DNA of 10,902 bases from Alphaproteobacteria bacterium (GTDB lineage Bacteria > Pseudomonadota > Alphaproteobacteria > Reyranellales > Reyranellaceae): positions 1 to 10,902 of the forward strand of contig JABCYT010000050.1 of the NCBI GenBank assembly GCA_013290035.1, given 5' to 3'. The notes below the pieces were generated by a model. It saw nothing but the letters and a program-made list of their open reading frames with translations. It was not told the DNA's origin and ran no database searches. The position numbers and the translations under genes are program-made. Positions 1 through 6,792 of the stretch are shown piece after piece. The stretch's first letter is position 1; each line of letters opens with the position of its first letter.

Positions 1-63
1 TTTGTTACCCCAACTATATCGGCCCATGACAACAGCGCCAACCGGGTTTATGAGCGCCGCGCA

Positions 64-1362
64 ATGGACATCACGCTTGCTTCCCGGCATGCCGCACTCG
101 ACGTGCTGGTCGCCTGTCTCGACAAGGGCCAACCGCTCGACGATGCGCTGGTCCGCCACAAGGGCTTCGCCGGCCTCGAGCCGCGCGATCGCGCCTTCGT
201 CCGGCTGCTTCTTGCAACAACCCTGCGACGACTGGGCGAGATCGACGAAATCCTGGGCGCCCTGATCGAGCGGCCGTTCAAGGACGCCGACGCCGCCGCC
301 CGCCAGGTGCTGCGCCTGGGCACGGCCCAGCTGGTGTTCCTGGGCACGCCCGCCCATGCCGCCGTCGATACCTCGGTGAGGCTGGTCGTCGATGCCGGCA
401 TGCCGCATCTCAGGGGCCTCGCCAATGCCGTCCTGCGCCGGGTCGCGCGCGAGGGTATCGCCCTGCTGGCCGGGCGCGATCCGGCCCGACTCAACACGCC
501 GCAATGGCTGTGGCAGAGCTGGACGGAGGTCTACGGCGAAGCAGCGACGCGCGCCATCGCCGCCGCCCATCTGATCGAGGCGCCGCTCGACCTCACGCCG
601 CGCGCCGACGCCCCGTTCTGGGCGGGTCGCCTGGACGGCGAGCTGCTGCCGACCGGCACGATCCGCCGCGCGACCGGCGGGGCCATCGCCGATCTGCCCG
701 GCTTCGCCGAGGGCGCCTGGTGGGTGCAGGATGCCGCCGCCGCCCTGCCCGCCCGTCTGCTGGGCGACGTCGCGGGCAAGCGCGTGGCCGATCTGTGCGC
801 GGCGCCCGGCGGCAAGACGATGCAGCTTGCGGCCGTCGGCGCCCAGGTCACGGCCGTCGACATCTCGGGCCGCCGCATGATCCGCTTGGGCGAGAACCTG
901 GCGCGCGCCGGGCTTGCCGCCGAACTTGTCACGGCGGACGTCGGCAAGTGGGCCCCGGCGGAGAAGTTCGACGCGGTGCTGCTCGACGCGCCGTGCTCGG
1001 GCACCGGCACACTGCGGCGCCATCCCGACATCGCCTGGTTGAAAGGCGAGGACGATGTCGACCGCCTCACCCTCGCCCAGGACCGCCTGCTGCTGAGCGC
1101 CGTCGCGCTGTTGAAGCCGGGCGGCACGCTGGTCTACGCGGTGTGCTCGCTGCAGGAGGACGAGGGCGCGGCGCGGATCGGCTCGCTGCTGGCGCGCGAC
1201 AAACGCCTGCGCCGCCGGCCCGTCCCGCCGACCGAGCTGCCGGGCCTCGAGGCCGCCATCACGCCGTCAGGCGATATCCGCACTCTCCCCTCGATGTGGA
1301 CGGACCGCGGCGGGCTCGACGGCTTTTACGTCGCGCGCGTCACACTGCCTCGACCCGGTTGA
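64..1362 (+). CDS. rsmB: 16S rRNA (cytosine-967-C5)-methyltransferase RsmB
   Basis: A 432-residue SAM-dependent RNA methyltransferase that makes m5C in 16S rRNA (position 967 in E. coli numbering) during small-subunit assembly in the cytoplasm. Residues about 5-140 form the NusB-like RNA-binding domain typical of RsmB. The C-terminal half is a Rossmann methyltransferase: the SAM loop AAPGGK is at residues 246-251, motif IV DAPCSGTG carries Cys311, and motif VI AVCSLQEDEG carries Cys361, expected to be the catalytic nucleophile and its partner cysteine in the NOL1/NOP2/Sun family. Length matches the family (about 430). The ATG at 64 fits the NusB-domain start; only a poor GAGCGC-like ribosome site precedes it, and the 63 bases upstream hold no other clear gene. 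The stop codon lies inside a 15-bp tandem repeat. The family call is secure; the exact base methylated is inferred from the NusB plus methyltransferase architecture. Confidence 0.95.
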   Translation: MDITLASRHAALDVLVACLDKGQPLDDALVRHKGFAGLEPRDRAFVRLLLATTLRRLGEIDEILGALIERPFKDADAAARQVLRLGTAQLVFLGTPAHAAVDTSVRLVVDAGMPHLRGLANAVLRRVAREGIALLAGRDPARLNTPQWLWQSWTEVYGEAATRAIAAAHLIEAPLDLTPRADAPFWAGRLDGELLPTGTIRRATGGAIADLPGFAEGAWWVQDAAAALPARLLGDVAGKRVADLCAAPGGKTMQLAAVGAQVTAVDISGRRMIRLGENLARAGLAAELVTADVGKWAPAEKFDAVLLDAPCSGTGTLRRHPDIAWLKGEDDVDRLTLAQDRLLLSAVALLKPGGTLVYAVCSLQEDEGAARIGSLLARDKRLRRRPVPPTELPGLEAAITPSGDIRTLPSMWTDRGGLDGFYVARVTLPRPG

Positions 1363-1379
1363 CTTCGACCCGGTTGACT
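1350..1379. repeat. 15-bp perfect tandem duplication over the rsmB stop codon
   Basis: The unit TCGACCCGGTTGACT occurs twice head to tail (1350-1364 and 1365-1379), followed by the first bases of a third copy (TCGAT). The period is a multiple of three, so the rsmB stop TGA at 1360-1362 is repeated in frame at 1375-1377. Each copy also contains TTGACT, which resembles a sigma-70 -35 box, but no good -10 lies at the right distance (GCCAAT at 1397-1402 is a weak match). It is probably a small replication-slippage duplication in the short gap before the TRAP operon. Confidence 0.85.
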
Positions 1380-1422
1380 TCGATAGCCAGATGAAAGCCA
1401 ATCCCGCCAACAACGACATTCT

Positions 1423-1428
1423 GGAGGA
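1423..1428 (+). promoter_or_regulatory. ribosome binding site of the TRAP binding protein (decides the start)
   Basis: GGAGGA ends 7 bases before the ATG at 1436. An in-frame ATG at 1391 would add 15 residues in front of the twin-arginine signal and has no comparable Shine-Dalgarno, so 1436 is preferred. Confidence 0.8.
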
Positions 1429-1435
1429 ACCGCGC

Positions 1436-2467
1436 ATGACCCTTCCCCGCAGACGCCTTCTGGCCGCCACGGCCGCGACCGCCCTCGCCGCCCCATGGAT
1501 CGGCGGCACCGCCCGCGCCCAGGCCAAGCAGCTGAAAATCTCCCACCAGTTCCCGGGCGGCACCGCCGACAGCGGCGATTTCCGCGACCAGATGTGCCGC
1601 CGCTTCGCCGCCCAGCTCGCCAAGCGCACCAACGGCGCGCTGACCGCCGAGGTCTATCCCGGCTCGTCGCTGGTCAAGACGGTGGCGCAGTATTCGGCGA
1701 TCCGCCGCGGTGCGCTCGACATGACGCTCTATCCGCTGAACTACGCCGGCGGCGAGGTGAGCGAATACAATATCGGCTTCATGCCGGGCGTCATCAGCTC
1801 GCTCGACCAGGCCTACGCCTGGAAGAACGCCGAGATCGGCAAGCGCCTGACGGCGCTGATGGCCGAGAAGGGCGCCGTCCCCGTCATCTGGCTGTGGCAG
1901 GCCGGCGGTTCGGCGAGCCGCACCCATCCCATCCTGGTGCCCGACGACGTGAAGGGCCTCAAGGTGCGCGGCGGCAGCCGCGAGATGGACCTCATGCTGA
2001 AAGGCGCCGGCGCCGCCGTGGTCAGCATGCCGTCCAACGAGCTCTACGCCGCCATGCAGACCGGAACGATGGACGTCGCCATGACCTCGTCGACCAGCCT
2101 GATGTCGTTCCGCCTGGAAGAGATCGCCAAGAACCTGACGACCGGCCGCGGCAAGGGCTTCTTCTTCATCTTCGAGCCGCTGCTGATGTCCAAACAGGTC
2201 TTCGACTCGCTGCCCAAGGACCAGCAGACAGCGATCATGGAGGTCGGCCTGGAAATGGAGAAGTTCGGTCTCGAGAAGTCCAAGGAAGACGACGTGGCCG
2301 TCGCCAAGGTCTACGAGAAGGCCGGCATCAAGACCTTCGACCTCGACCAGGCGCAGGTCGACAAGTGGAAGGCCGTCGCGCGCGACACCTGCTGGAAGGA
2401 CTATGCCGACAAGTCGCCGGGCAACGCCGAGTTCCTGAAGCTGTCGCAGCAAGTTCCGGCCGCGTGA
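1436..2467 (+). CDS. TRAP transporter solute-binding protein, DctP family
   Basis: A 343-residue periplasmic binding protein that captures the substrate and delivers it to the DctQ/DctM membrane complex. The N-terminus is a twin-arginine signal peptide: Arg5-Arg6-Arg7 precede a hydrophobic Leu/Ala stretch, with a likely cleavage after Ala28 (TARA/QA). The mature protein begins with KQLKISHQF, the usual first strand of this fold. Typical DctP landmarks follow: the PDDVKGLKVR segment, which places the conserved substrate-binding arginine region, and NELYAAMQTGTMDVAM. Length fits the family (about 330-345). Its stop codon overlaps the GTG start of the DctQ gene, implying translational coupling. 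Export by Tat suggests it folds in the cytoplasm, as for several TRAP proteins. The substrate cannot be read from the sequence; a carboxylate, often with an amino or keto group, is the family norm. An alternative start at 1391 is less likely. Confidence 0.93.
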   Translation: MTLPRRRLLAATAATALAAPWIGGTARAQAKQLKISHQFPGGTADSGDFRDQMCRRFAAQLAKRTNGALTAEVYPGSSLVKTVAQYSAIRRGALDMTLYPLNYAGGEVSEYNIGFMPGVISSLDQAYAWKNAEIGKRLTALMAEKGAVPVIWLWQAGGSASRTHPILVPDDVKGLKVRGGSREMDLMLKGAGAAVVSMPSNELYAAMQTGTMDVAMTSSTSLMSFRLEEIAKNLTTGRGKGFFFIFEPLLMSKQVFDSLPKDQQTAIMEVGLEMEKFGLEKSKEDDVAVAKVYEKAGIKTFDLDQAQVDKWKAVARDTCWKDYADKSPGNAEFLKLSQQVPAA

Positions 2468-2925
2468 AACCTCTCGAGCGTCTCAACAGGGCGATCGTCT
2501 TTTTGTCGGCGATCGCCCTTCTTGTTGCCTCGTGCGTGCTGACCTACTCGGTCGTGCTGCGTTATTTCTCGCCGCAGCCGACCGACTGGCAGGACGAATT
2601 CTCGGTCTTCCTGCTGATCGGCGTCACCTTCATGTCGGCCGCCTGGGTGCAGTCGCAGCGCGGCCATATCGGCATCGAGGCCGTGGCGACCCTGCTGCCG
2701 CCGACCGCCGACCGCTGGCGGCAACGGCTGGTCGATGTGGCGAGCGCCCTGTTCTGCGCCTTCTTCGCCTGGAAATCCTGGACCCTGCTGCACGAGGCCT
2801 GGGTCGAAGGCTATGTCTCCTCCTCGTCGTGGTCGCCGCCCTTGTGGATTCCCTATCTGACGATGGCGCTCGGCATGTCGCTCCTGACCGTGCAGATCCT
2901 CGTCCAGGTCTTTCGCCGACCATGA
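2464..2925 (+). CDS. TRAP transporter small membrane subunit, DctQ family
   Basis: A 153-residue inner-membrane protein starting at GTG and read from the four-base overlap GTGA with the DctP stop. It has four predicted transmembrane helices: about residues 11-34, 43-62, 88-110 and 128-150. DctQ landmarks are visible: the first helix ends in VVLRYF, the second begins with DEFSVFLLIGVTFMSAAW, and QRGHIGIE lies in the following loop. DctQ supports the large DctM transport subunit and helps dock the binding protein. No ATG-started reading frame fits better, and the GTG gives the expected N-terminus (KPLERLNRAIVF). Its stop overlaps the next start as ATGA at 2922-2925, so the three transporter genes are almost certainly one coupled operon. 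Function as a DctQ subunit is firm; substrate unknown. Confidence 0.9.
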   Translation: MKPLERLNRAIVFLSAIALLVASCVLTYSVVLRYFSPQPTDWQDEFSVFLLIGVTFMSAAWVQSQRGHIGIEAVATLLPPTADRWRQRLVDVASALFCAFFAWKSWTLLHEAWVEGYVSSSSWSPPLWIPYLTMALGMSLLTVQILVQVFRRP

Positions 2926-4274
2926 GCGTCCTGCAGGTCGGCCTGCTCTATGGCGGCGCCACGCTGGTGGCCATGTTCTCCGGCATGCCGATCGCCTTCG
3001 CGCTCGGCCTGGTCGCCACGGTGTTCATGGTGGCCTTCATGCCGGCGGCGGCGCTCGATACGGTGACGCAGAACGTCTACGAAGAGATGTCGTCGATCAC
3101 GCTGCTGTCGATCCCGCTGTTCATCCTCAAGGGCGCCGCGATCGGCCGCTCGCGCGCCGGCCAGGACCTCTATTCGGCGCTGCATGTCTGGATGAGCCGC
3201 ATTCCGGGCGGCCTCGGCATCGCCAACGTCTTCGCCTGCGCGCTGTTTGCCGCCATGGCGGGCTCCAGCCCGGCGACCTGTTCGGCGATCGGCTCGGCCG
3301 GCATTCCGGAGATGCGCCAGCGCGGCTATCCCGGCGGGTTCGCCGCCGGCCTGATCGCCGCCGGCGGCACGCTGGGCATCCTGCTGCCGCCCTCGATCAC
3401 CATGATCCTGTACGCGGTCGCCTCCGAGCAGTCGCTCGGCCGCCTGTTCCTGGCCGGTATCGGGCCGGCCCTGCTGCTGGTCGGGTTCTTCGCCGGCTAC
3501 GCCGCCTGGCGCTACCGCTTCGAGACGCGACGCGCGCGCACGACCCGCGCCGGCGGCGGGATCGACTCGGCCCTGCTGTCGACCGAGAGCTACACGCTCC
3601 GCCAGCGCTTCGCCGCCCTGCCGAGGGTGCTACCCTTCGTCATCCTGCTGACCGGTGTCATGGTGGCGCTCTATGGCGGCTTCGCCACGCCGTCGGAGAC
3701 CGCGGGTCTGGGCGCCGTGCTGGCGCTGGTGCTGATCGCCGTCATCTACGACACCTGGCGGCCCAAGCAGCTCGATCCGATCCTGGTCAACACCATCCGC
3801 GAATCGACCATGCTGATGATGATCATCGGCATGTCGCTGCTCTACTCCTACGTGATGAGCTACCTGCACATCAGCCAGTCGGCGGCCGAGTGGATCGTGG
3901 CGATGCATTTCTCGCGCTGGGTGCTGCTGGCCGCCATCCTGGTGCTGGTGGTGATCCTGGGCTTCTTCCTGCCGCCGGTCTCTATCATCCTGATGACCGC
4001 GCCCATCATCCTGCCGCCCTTGAAGGCCGCCGGCTTCGACCTCGTGTGGTTCGGCGTCGTCATGACCATCGTCATGGAGATGGGGCTGATCCATCCGCCG
4101 GTCGGCCTCAATCTCTTCGTCATCAAGAACATCGCGCCCGACATCCCCTTGAGCGACGTCATCTGGGGCGTGCTGCCGTTCGTCGGCCTGATGATGGTGG
4201 CGGTGGTGGTCCTGTGCTTCGCGCCGGAGATCGCCATCTGGCTGCCCGACAGGCTGATCACGACGACGCGTTAA
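2922..4274 (+). CDS. TRAP transporter large permease, DctM family
   Basis: A 450-residue polytopic inner-membrane protein, the ion-coupled (usually sodium) transport subunit of the TRAP system. It has about 11-12 hydrophobic helices. Family landmarks: FSGMPIAFALGL near the N-terminus; AAMAGSSPATCSAIGS around residues 107-122, the conserved substrate/ion hairpin region; GTLGILLPPSITMILYA followed by SLGRLFLAGIGPALLL; and in the second half FLPPVSIILMTAPIILPPL and MGLIHPPVGLNLFVIKNIA. It is slightly longer than the common 425-435 residues because of a loop around residues 200-230 (RFETRRARTTRAGGG). It starts at ATG 2922 inside the DctQ stop. It is the last gene of the operon; transcription may end at or run into the inverted repeat that begins immediately after its TAA. 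The family call is very secure. Confidence 0.95.
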   Translation: MSVLQVGLLYGGATLVAMFSGMPIAFALGLVATVFMVAFMPAAALDTVTQNVYEEMSSITLLSIPLFILKGAAIGRSRAGQDLYSALHVWMSRIPGGLGIANVFACALFAAMAGSSPATCSAIGSAGIPEMRQRGYPGGFAAGLIAAGGTLGILLPPSITMILYAVASEQSLGRLFLAGIGPALLLVGFFAGYAAWRYRFETRRARTTRAGGGIDSALLSTESYTLRQRFAALPRVLPFVILLTGVMVALYGGFATPSETAGLGAVLALVLIAVIYDTWRPKQLDPILVNTIRESTMLMMIIGMSLLYSYVMSYLHISQSAAEWIVAMHFSRWVLLAAILVLVVILGFFLPPVSIILMTAPIILPPLKAAGFDLVWFGVVMTIVMEMGLIHPPVGLNLFVIKNIAPDIPLSDVIWGVLPFVGLMMVAVVVLCFAPEIAIWLPDRLITTTR

Positions 4275-4361
4275 TCTTGCCGGACCGCGGACCTTCAGGT
4301 CCGCATCTTCATCGTTGGTTCAATAACATGAGCGGGCCTGGAGGCCCGCGGTCCGGCAAGA
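4275..4361. repeat. REP/BIME-like pair of 30-bp palindromic units in inverted orientation
   Basis: Unit A (4275-4304) and the reverse complement of unit B (4332-4361) match at 27 of 30 positions, separated by a 27-bp spacer. Each starts TCTTGCCGGACC and carries its own 8-bp hairpin: GCGGACCT/AGGTCCGC in A (4287-4304) and GCGGGCCT/AGGCCCGC in B (4332-4349). Two of the three differences form a compensated base pair (A-T in one unit, G-C in the other); the third is in the 2-base loop. The outer 12 bp (4275-4286 with 4350-4361) also pair perfectly, so the whole can fold as a three-way junction with two hairpins. There is no T-run, so it is not a canonical intrinsic terminator, although it directly follows the TRAP operon stop and could stabilise the 3' end or block read-through. 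I infer a repetitive extragenic palindrome; copies elsewhere in the genome cannot be seen here. Confidence 0.8.
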
Positions 4362-4390
4362 CGCTTGATCATCGCTTGGCCGACGCCAGC

Positions 4391-4399
4391 TTTTATATC
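4391..4399 (+). promoter_or_regulatory. possible -10 element ahead of the aminotransferase-kinase operon
   Basis: TTTTATATC is the only AT-rich patch in the 100 bases between the inverted repeat and the aminotransferase start. It resembles a -10 box, but the nearest -35-like hexamers (TTGATC at 4365, TTGGCC at 4376) are badly spaced. The operon probably has its own promoter here, as the repeat separates it from the TRAP genes, but this assignment is tentative. Confidence 0.25.
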
Positions 4400-4447
4400 G
4401 CGTGCATTTCTTCCTCTTGGTAGGGTCGAGGCGCCCAACGCAGAGCA

Positions 4448-4454
4448 GAAGAGG
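4448..4454 (+). promoter_or_regulatory. ribosome binding site of the aminotransferase-fold gene (decides the start)
   Basis: GAAGAGG ends 7 bases before ATG 4462. An in-frame ATG at 4402 would add 20 residues with no ribosome site and would overlap the possible promoter, so 4462 is chosen. Confidence 0.65.
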
Positions 4455-4461
4455 CCCCAAA

Positions 4462-5748
4462 ATGGATACAACGACGCTTGTCGCCCGACGCGAGAGGGCG
4501 CTGGGAGCCGGAGCGCCGTTGTTCTACGACAAGCCCCTGCACATCGTCCGCGGCGAGGGCGTGTATCTGTTCGACGAAACAGGCCGCCGTTACGTCGACA
4601 TGTACAACAACGTGCCGTGCGTCGGACATGCCAATCCGCACGTCGTGGAGGCGATGGCGCGCCAGCAGGCCACGCTGAACGTGCACAGTCGTTATCTGCA
4701 CGAAGGGATCGTGGCCCTCGCAGAACGCCTCGCGGCACTCCATGGTCCGGCGATCGAGAGCGTCGTCTTCAGTTGTTCGGGGACCGAGGCCAACGAGGTG
4801 GCCCTGCGGATGGCGCGCGGCGCCACCGGCAAGACAGGCATCGTCTGCACCAACGCCACCTATCACGGCAACAGCGAAGCGGTCGGCAAGATGACACGCA
4901 TGGGCGCCGGCCAGAACAGCGTCGTCAGCGACGTGTGCGCCATCCCCTTCCCCGAGAGGCTTCGGCCGCTCGTGCCGGGGGCGAGCGAATCCGACCTCGC
5001 GGAGGCCTATCTCGAGCGCCTCCGCAGCGCGATCCGCAGCCTCGAAGAAGACGGCGTGGGGTTCGCAGGCTTCATCGTTTGCCCGATCTTCGCCAACGAG
5101 GGACTGCCCGACGTACCGCGCGGATTCATGGCTCGCGCGGCGGAAATGGTGCGGGCGGCCGGCGGATTCCTGATCGCCGACGAGGTGCAGGCCGGATATT
5201 GCCGCACCGGGCGCTGGTGGGGCTACGAAGGTGCCGGCTTCACGCCCGACATCGTCGTGACCGGCAAGCCGATGGGCAACGGCCTGCCGCTCGCGGCCAC
5301 GGCCGCCAGCAAGGGCCTTGTCGACGGATTCCGGGCGAGGACGCGCTATTTCAATACCTTCGCGTCGAGTCCCCTGCAGGCGGCGGTCGGCATGGCGGTG
5401 CTCGATGTCATCGAGCGCGAAGGACTGCAGGAGAACGTGGCGCGCGTCGGCGCCAGCCTCAAGGCGTCGCTGCACGAACGCAAGAAGAAGTGCGCTACCA
5501 TCGGCGACGTTCGCGGCCATGGGCTGTTCATCGGGGTGGAGATGGTGAAGCGCGGCAGCGCGCTCGAGCCGGATTCCGATCGGGCGATCGAGGTCGTCAA
5601 CAAGCTCAAGGATCGAGGTTTCCTCACCAGCAATGCCGGCGCCTTCAGGAATGTCGTCAAGATCCGGCCTCCGCTGGTCTTTGGACAGCACGATGCCGAC
5701 GAATTCCTCACCGCCTTCGACGCGACGATTGCCGAGATCGATGGCTGA
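4462..5748 (+). CDS. PLP-dependent class III aminotransferase-fold enzyme, resembling ETNPPL/PHYKPL-type phospholyases
   Basis: A 428-residue cytoplasmic fold-type I PLP enzyme. The cofactor site is complete: SCSGTEAN (phosphate-binding turn), YHGN, ADEVQAGYCRTG with Asp240 for the pyridine nitrogen, and VTGKPMGNG with the Schiff-base Lys269. The N-terminal region (PLHIVRGEGVYLFDETG, NNVPCVGHANPHVV, LNVHSRYLH) and the C-terminal region (FNTFASSPLQAAVGMAVLDVIE, IGDVRGHGLFIGVEMV, FRNVVKIRPPLVF) resemble, from memory, the animal ammoniophospholyases ETNPPL (phosphoethanolamine) and PHYKPL (5-phosphohydroxylysine) more than ordinary omega-transaminases. The adjacent gene, whose start lies inside this one (8-bp overlap), encodes a small-molecule kinase, which fits a kinase/lyase pair. 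Automated annotation would probably call it an aspartate aminotransferase family protein. Fold and cofactor are certain; lyase rather than transaminase activity, and the substrate, are inference. Confidence 0.9.
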   Translation: MDTTTLVARRERALGAGAPLFYDKPLHIVRGEGVYLFDETGRRYVDMYNNVPCVGHANPHVVEAMARQQATLNVHSRYLHEGIVALAERLAALHGPAIESVVFSCSGTEANEVALRMARGATGKTGIVCTNATYHGNSEAVGKMTRMGAGQNSVVSDVCAIPFPERLRPLVPGASESDLAEAYLERLRSAIRSLEEDGVGFAGFIVCPIFANEGLPDVPRGFMARAAEMVRAAGGFLIADEVQAGYCRTGRWWGYEGAGFTPDIVVTGKPMGNGLPLAATAASKGLVDGFRARTRYFNTFASSPLQAAVGMAVLDVIEREGLQENVARVGASLKASLHERKKKCATIGDVRGHGLFIGVEMVKRGSALEPDSDRAIEVVNKLKDRGFLTSNAGAFRNVVKIRPPLVFGQHDADEFLTAFDATIAEIDG

Positions 5749-6742
5749 AGGCGTCGCGGCTGACTCTTTCAGGCCGGCGGCGCTGGCGGCCCTCAGCGCG
5801 TTTCCCATCGACCCAGACGCTCTCGAGCGGGTGTCGCTGTCGGAAAACGTCACCTACCGGGTGGTCGACCGCCGCGACGGCGTCGCCTACGCGTTGCGCC
5901 TTCACCGGCCCTGGTATCACACGCTCGACGAACTGATCTCGGAGCGCCTCTGGATCCGCGCGCTGGCCGACGCGGGCGTCGCCGTCCAGGCGCCATTGCG
6001 TACCCGCGACGGGCAGGAGTACGCGTTGGTGACGGTTCAGGGCACCGGCGAACGGCGCTTCGCGGGACTGGCGCGCTGGGCGACGGGACGCGTGCTGGCC
6101 GAGGTGCTGCGCGAAACAATCGACACCCGGATCGCCGAACACCATTTCACGCGGCTCGGCGCCGTCACGGCGTCGCTCCACGACCAGGCCGCGACCTGGC
6201 AGCCGCCGGCCGCGTTCACGCGGCATGCGCTGGACGCGAACGGCTTTATGGGCAGCACGCCGCACTGGGGACCGTTCTGGGACCACCAAGTGCTGTCGGC
6301 CGCAGAGCGCCGGCTGATGCTCGACACGCGGGCGCGCCTGCATGCGGCGCTCGCCCGGCTGGACCGGCAACCCTCCGTCTACAGCATGATCCACGCCGAC
6401 ATGCATCCCGGCAACATCCTGGTGGACGGCGACAGGCTGACCGTCATCGACTTCGACGACGCGGCCTGGGGCTGGCACGCCTACGACATCGCGGTGGCCC
6501 TGGTGCATCATCAGGACGGCCCGAACCTAGCGGCGTTCGAGCGCGCCTACATCTCCGGCTACCGGTCGGTTCGGCCGATTTCGGACCAGGTCTTGAGGTC
6601 GGTGCCGATGTTCCGGCTGGTTCGCGGGCTGGCCCAGATCGGCTGGTATCACCAGCGCCCCGAACTCAACCGGTCGGCACGATTTGACGAAGTGAAAACC
6701 GTCGTGCTCGCACAGTGCCTCTCGTTCGGACGGGCACTTTGA
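5741..6742 (+). CDS. APH-fold small-molecule kinase (phosphotransferase enzyme family)
   Basis: A 333-residue protein of the aminoglycoside phosphotransferase/choline kinase superfamily. The catalytic loop is IHADMHPGN with the base Asp220, and the metal-binding motif is VIDFDDAAWG with Asp237. The N-terminal lobe shows SENVTYRV and YALRLHRPWYH; the strand that normally carries the ATP-binding lysine has Arg53 instead, a variant I recall in related families. The conserved glutamate is probably within ELISERLW. Members phosphorylate hydroxyls on small molecules such as choline, homoserine, hydroxylysine or sugars; nothing points to antibiotic resistance. The ATG at 5741 overlaps the end of the PLP enzyme gene by 8 bp, so the two are co-translated. 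I infer that it phosphorylates an amino alcohol whose phosphate the PLP enzyme then eliminates, as the HYKK/PHYKPL pair does in animals. Superfamily call firm, substrate unknown. Confidence 0.88.
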   Translation: MAEGVAADSFRPAALAALSAFPIDPDALERVSLSENVTYRVVDRRDGVAYALRLHRPWYHTLDELISERLWIRALADAGVAVQAPLRTRDGQEYALVTVQGTGERRFAGLARWATGRVLAEVLRETIDTRIAEHHFTRLGAVTASLHDQAATWQPPAAFTRHALDANGFMGSTPHWGPFWDHQVLSAAERRLMLDTRARLHAALARLDRQPSVYSMIHADMHPGNILVDGDRLTVIDFDDAAWGWHAYDIAVALVHHQDGPNLAAFERAYISGYRSVRPISDQVLRSVPMFRLVRGLAQIGWYHQRPELNRSARFDEVKTVVLAQCLSFGRAL

Positions 6743-6781
6743 CGGGAGCTGGGGGCACATCGACCGACCATCTTCAATCGC

Positions 6782-6787
6782 GGGAGG
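6782..6787 (+). promoter_or_regulatory. ribosome binding site of the GFA-family gene (decides the start)
   Basis: GGGAGG lies 5 bases before ATG 6793. The frame is open further upstream to an ATG at 6715, inside the kinase gene, but that would add 26 residues before the GGCLC motif that normally sits near the GFA N-terminus. Confidence 0.75.
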
Positions 6788-6792
6788 ATCAT

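Noticed and set aside
15..20. TATATC ahead of rsmB as a -10 promoter box
   Set aside because: A -35 box would lie beyond the left edge and cannot be seen; TTGTTA at 2-7 is too close. Not enough to call.
1299..1315. GGACCGCGG within rsmB, shared with the 30-bp palindromic units
   Set aside because: Only nine GC-rich bases match and there is no hairpin beside it; it is expected by chance in coding DNA of this composition.
1391..1435. Upstream in-frame ATG giving a longer DctP-family protein
   Set aside because: It puts 15 residues (MKANPANNDILEEPR) before the twin-arginine signal, and the good GGAGGA site matches the ATG at 1436.
4287..4304. Intrinsic terminator after the TRAP operon
   Set aside because: The hairpin is strong but no T-run follows (ATCTTCATCGTTGG). 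It fits better as one half of the inverted palindromic pair, which may still affect transcript ends.
5741..6742. Aminoglycoside resistance gene
   Set aside because: The APH fold alone is not resistance; the overlap with a metabolic PLP enzyme and the N-lobe pattern point to a metabolic small-molecule kinase.
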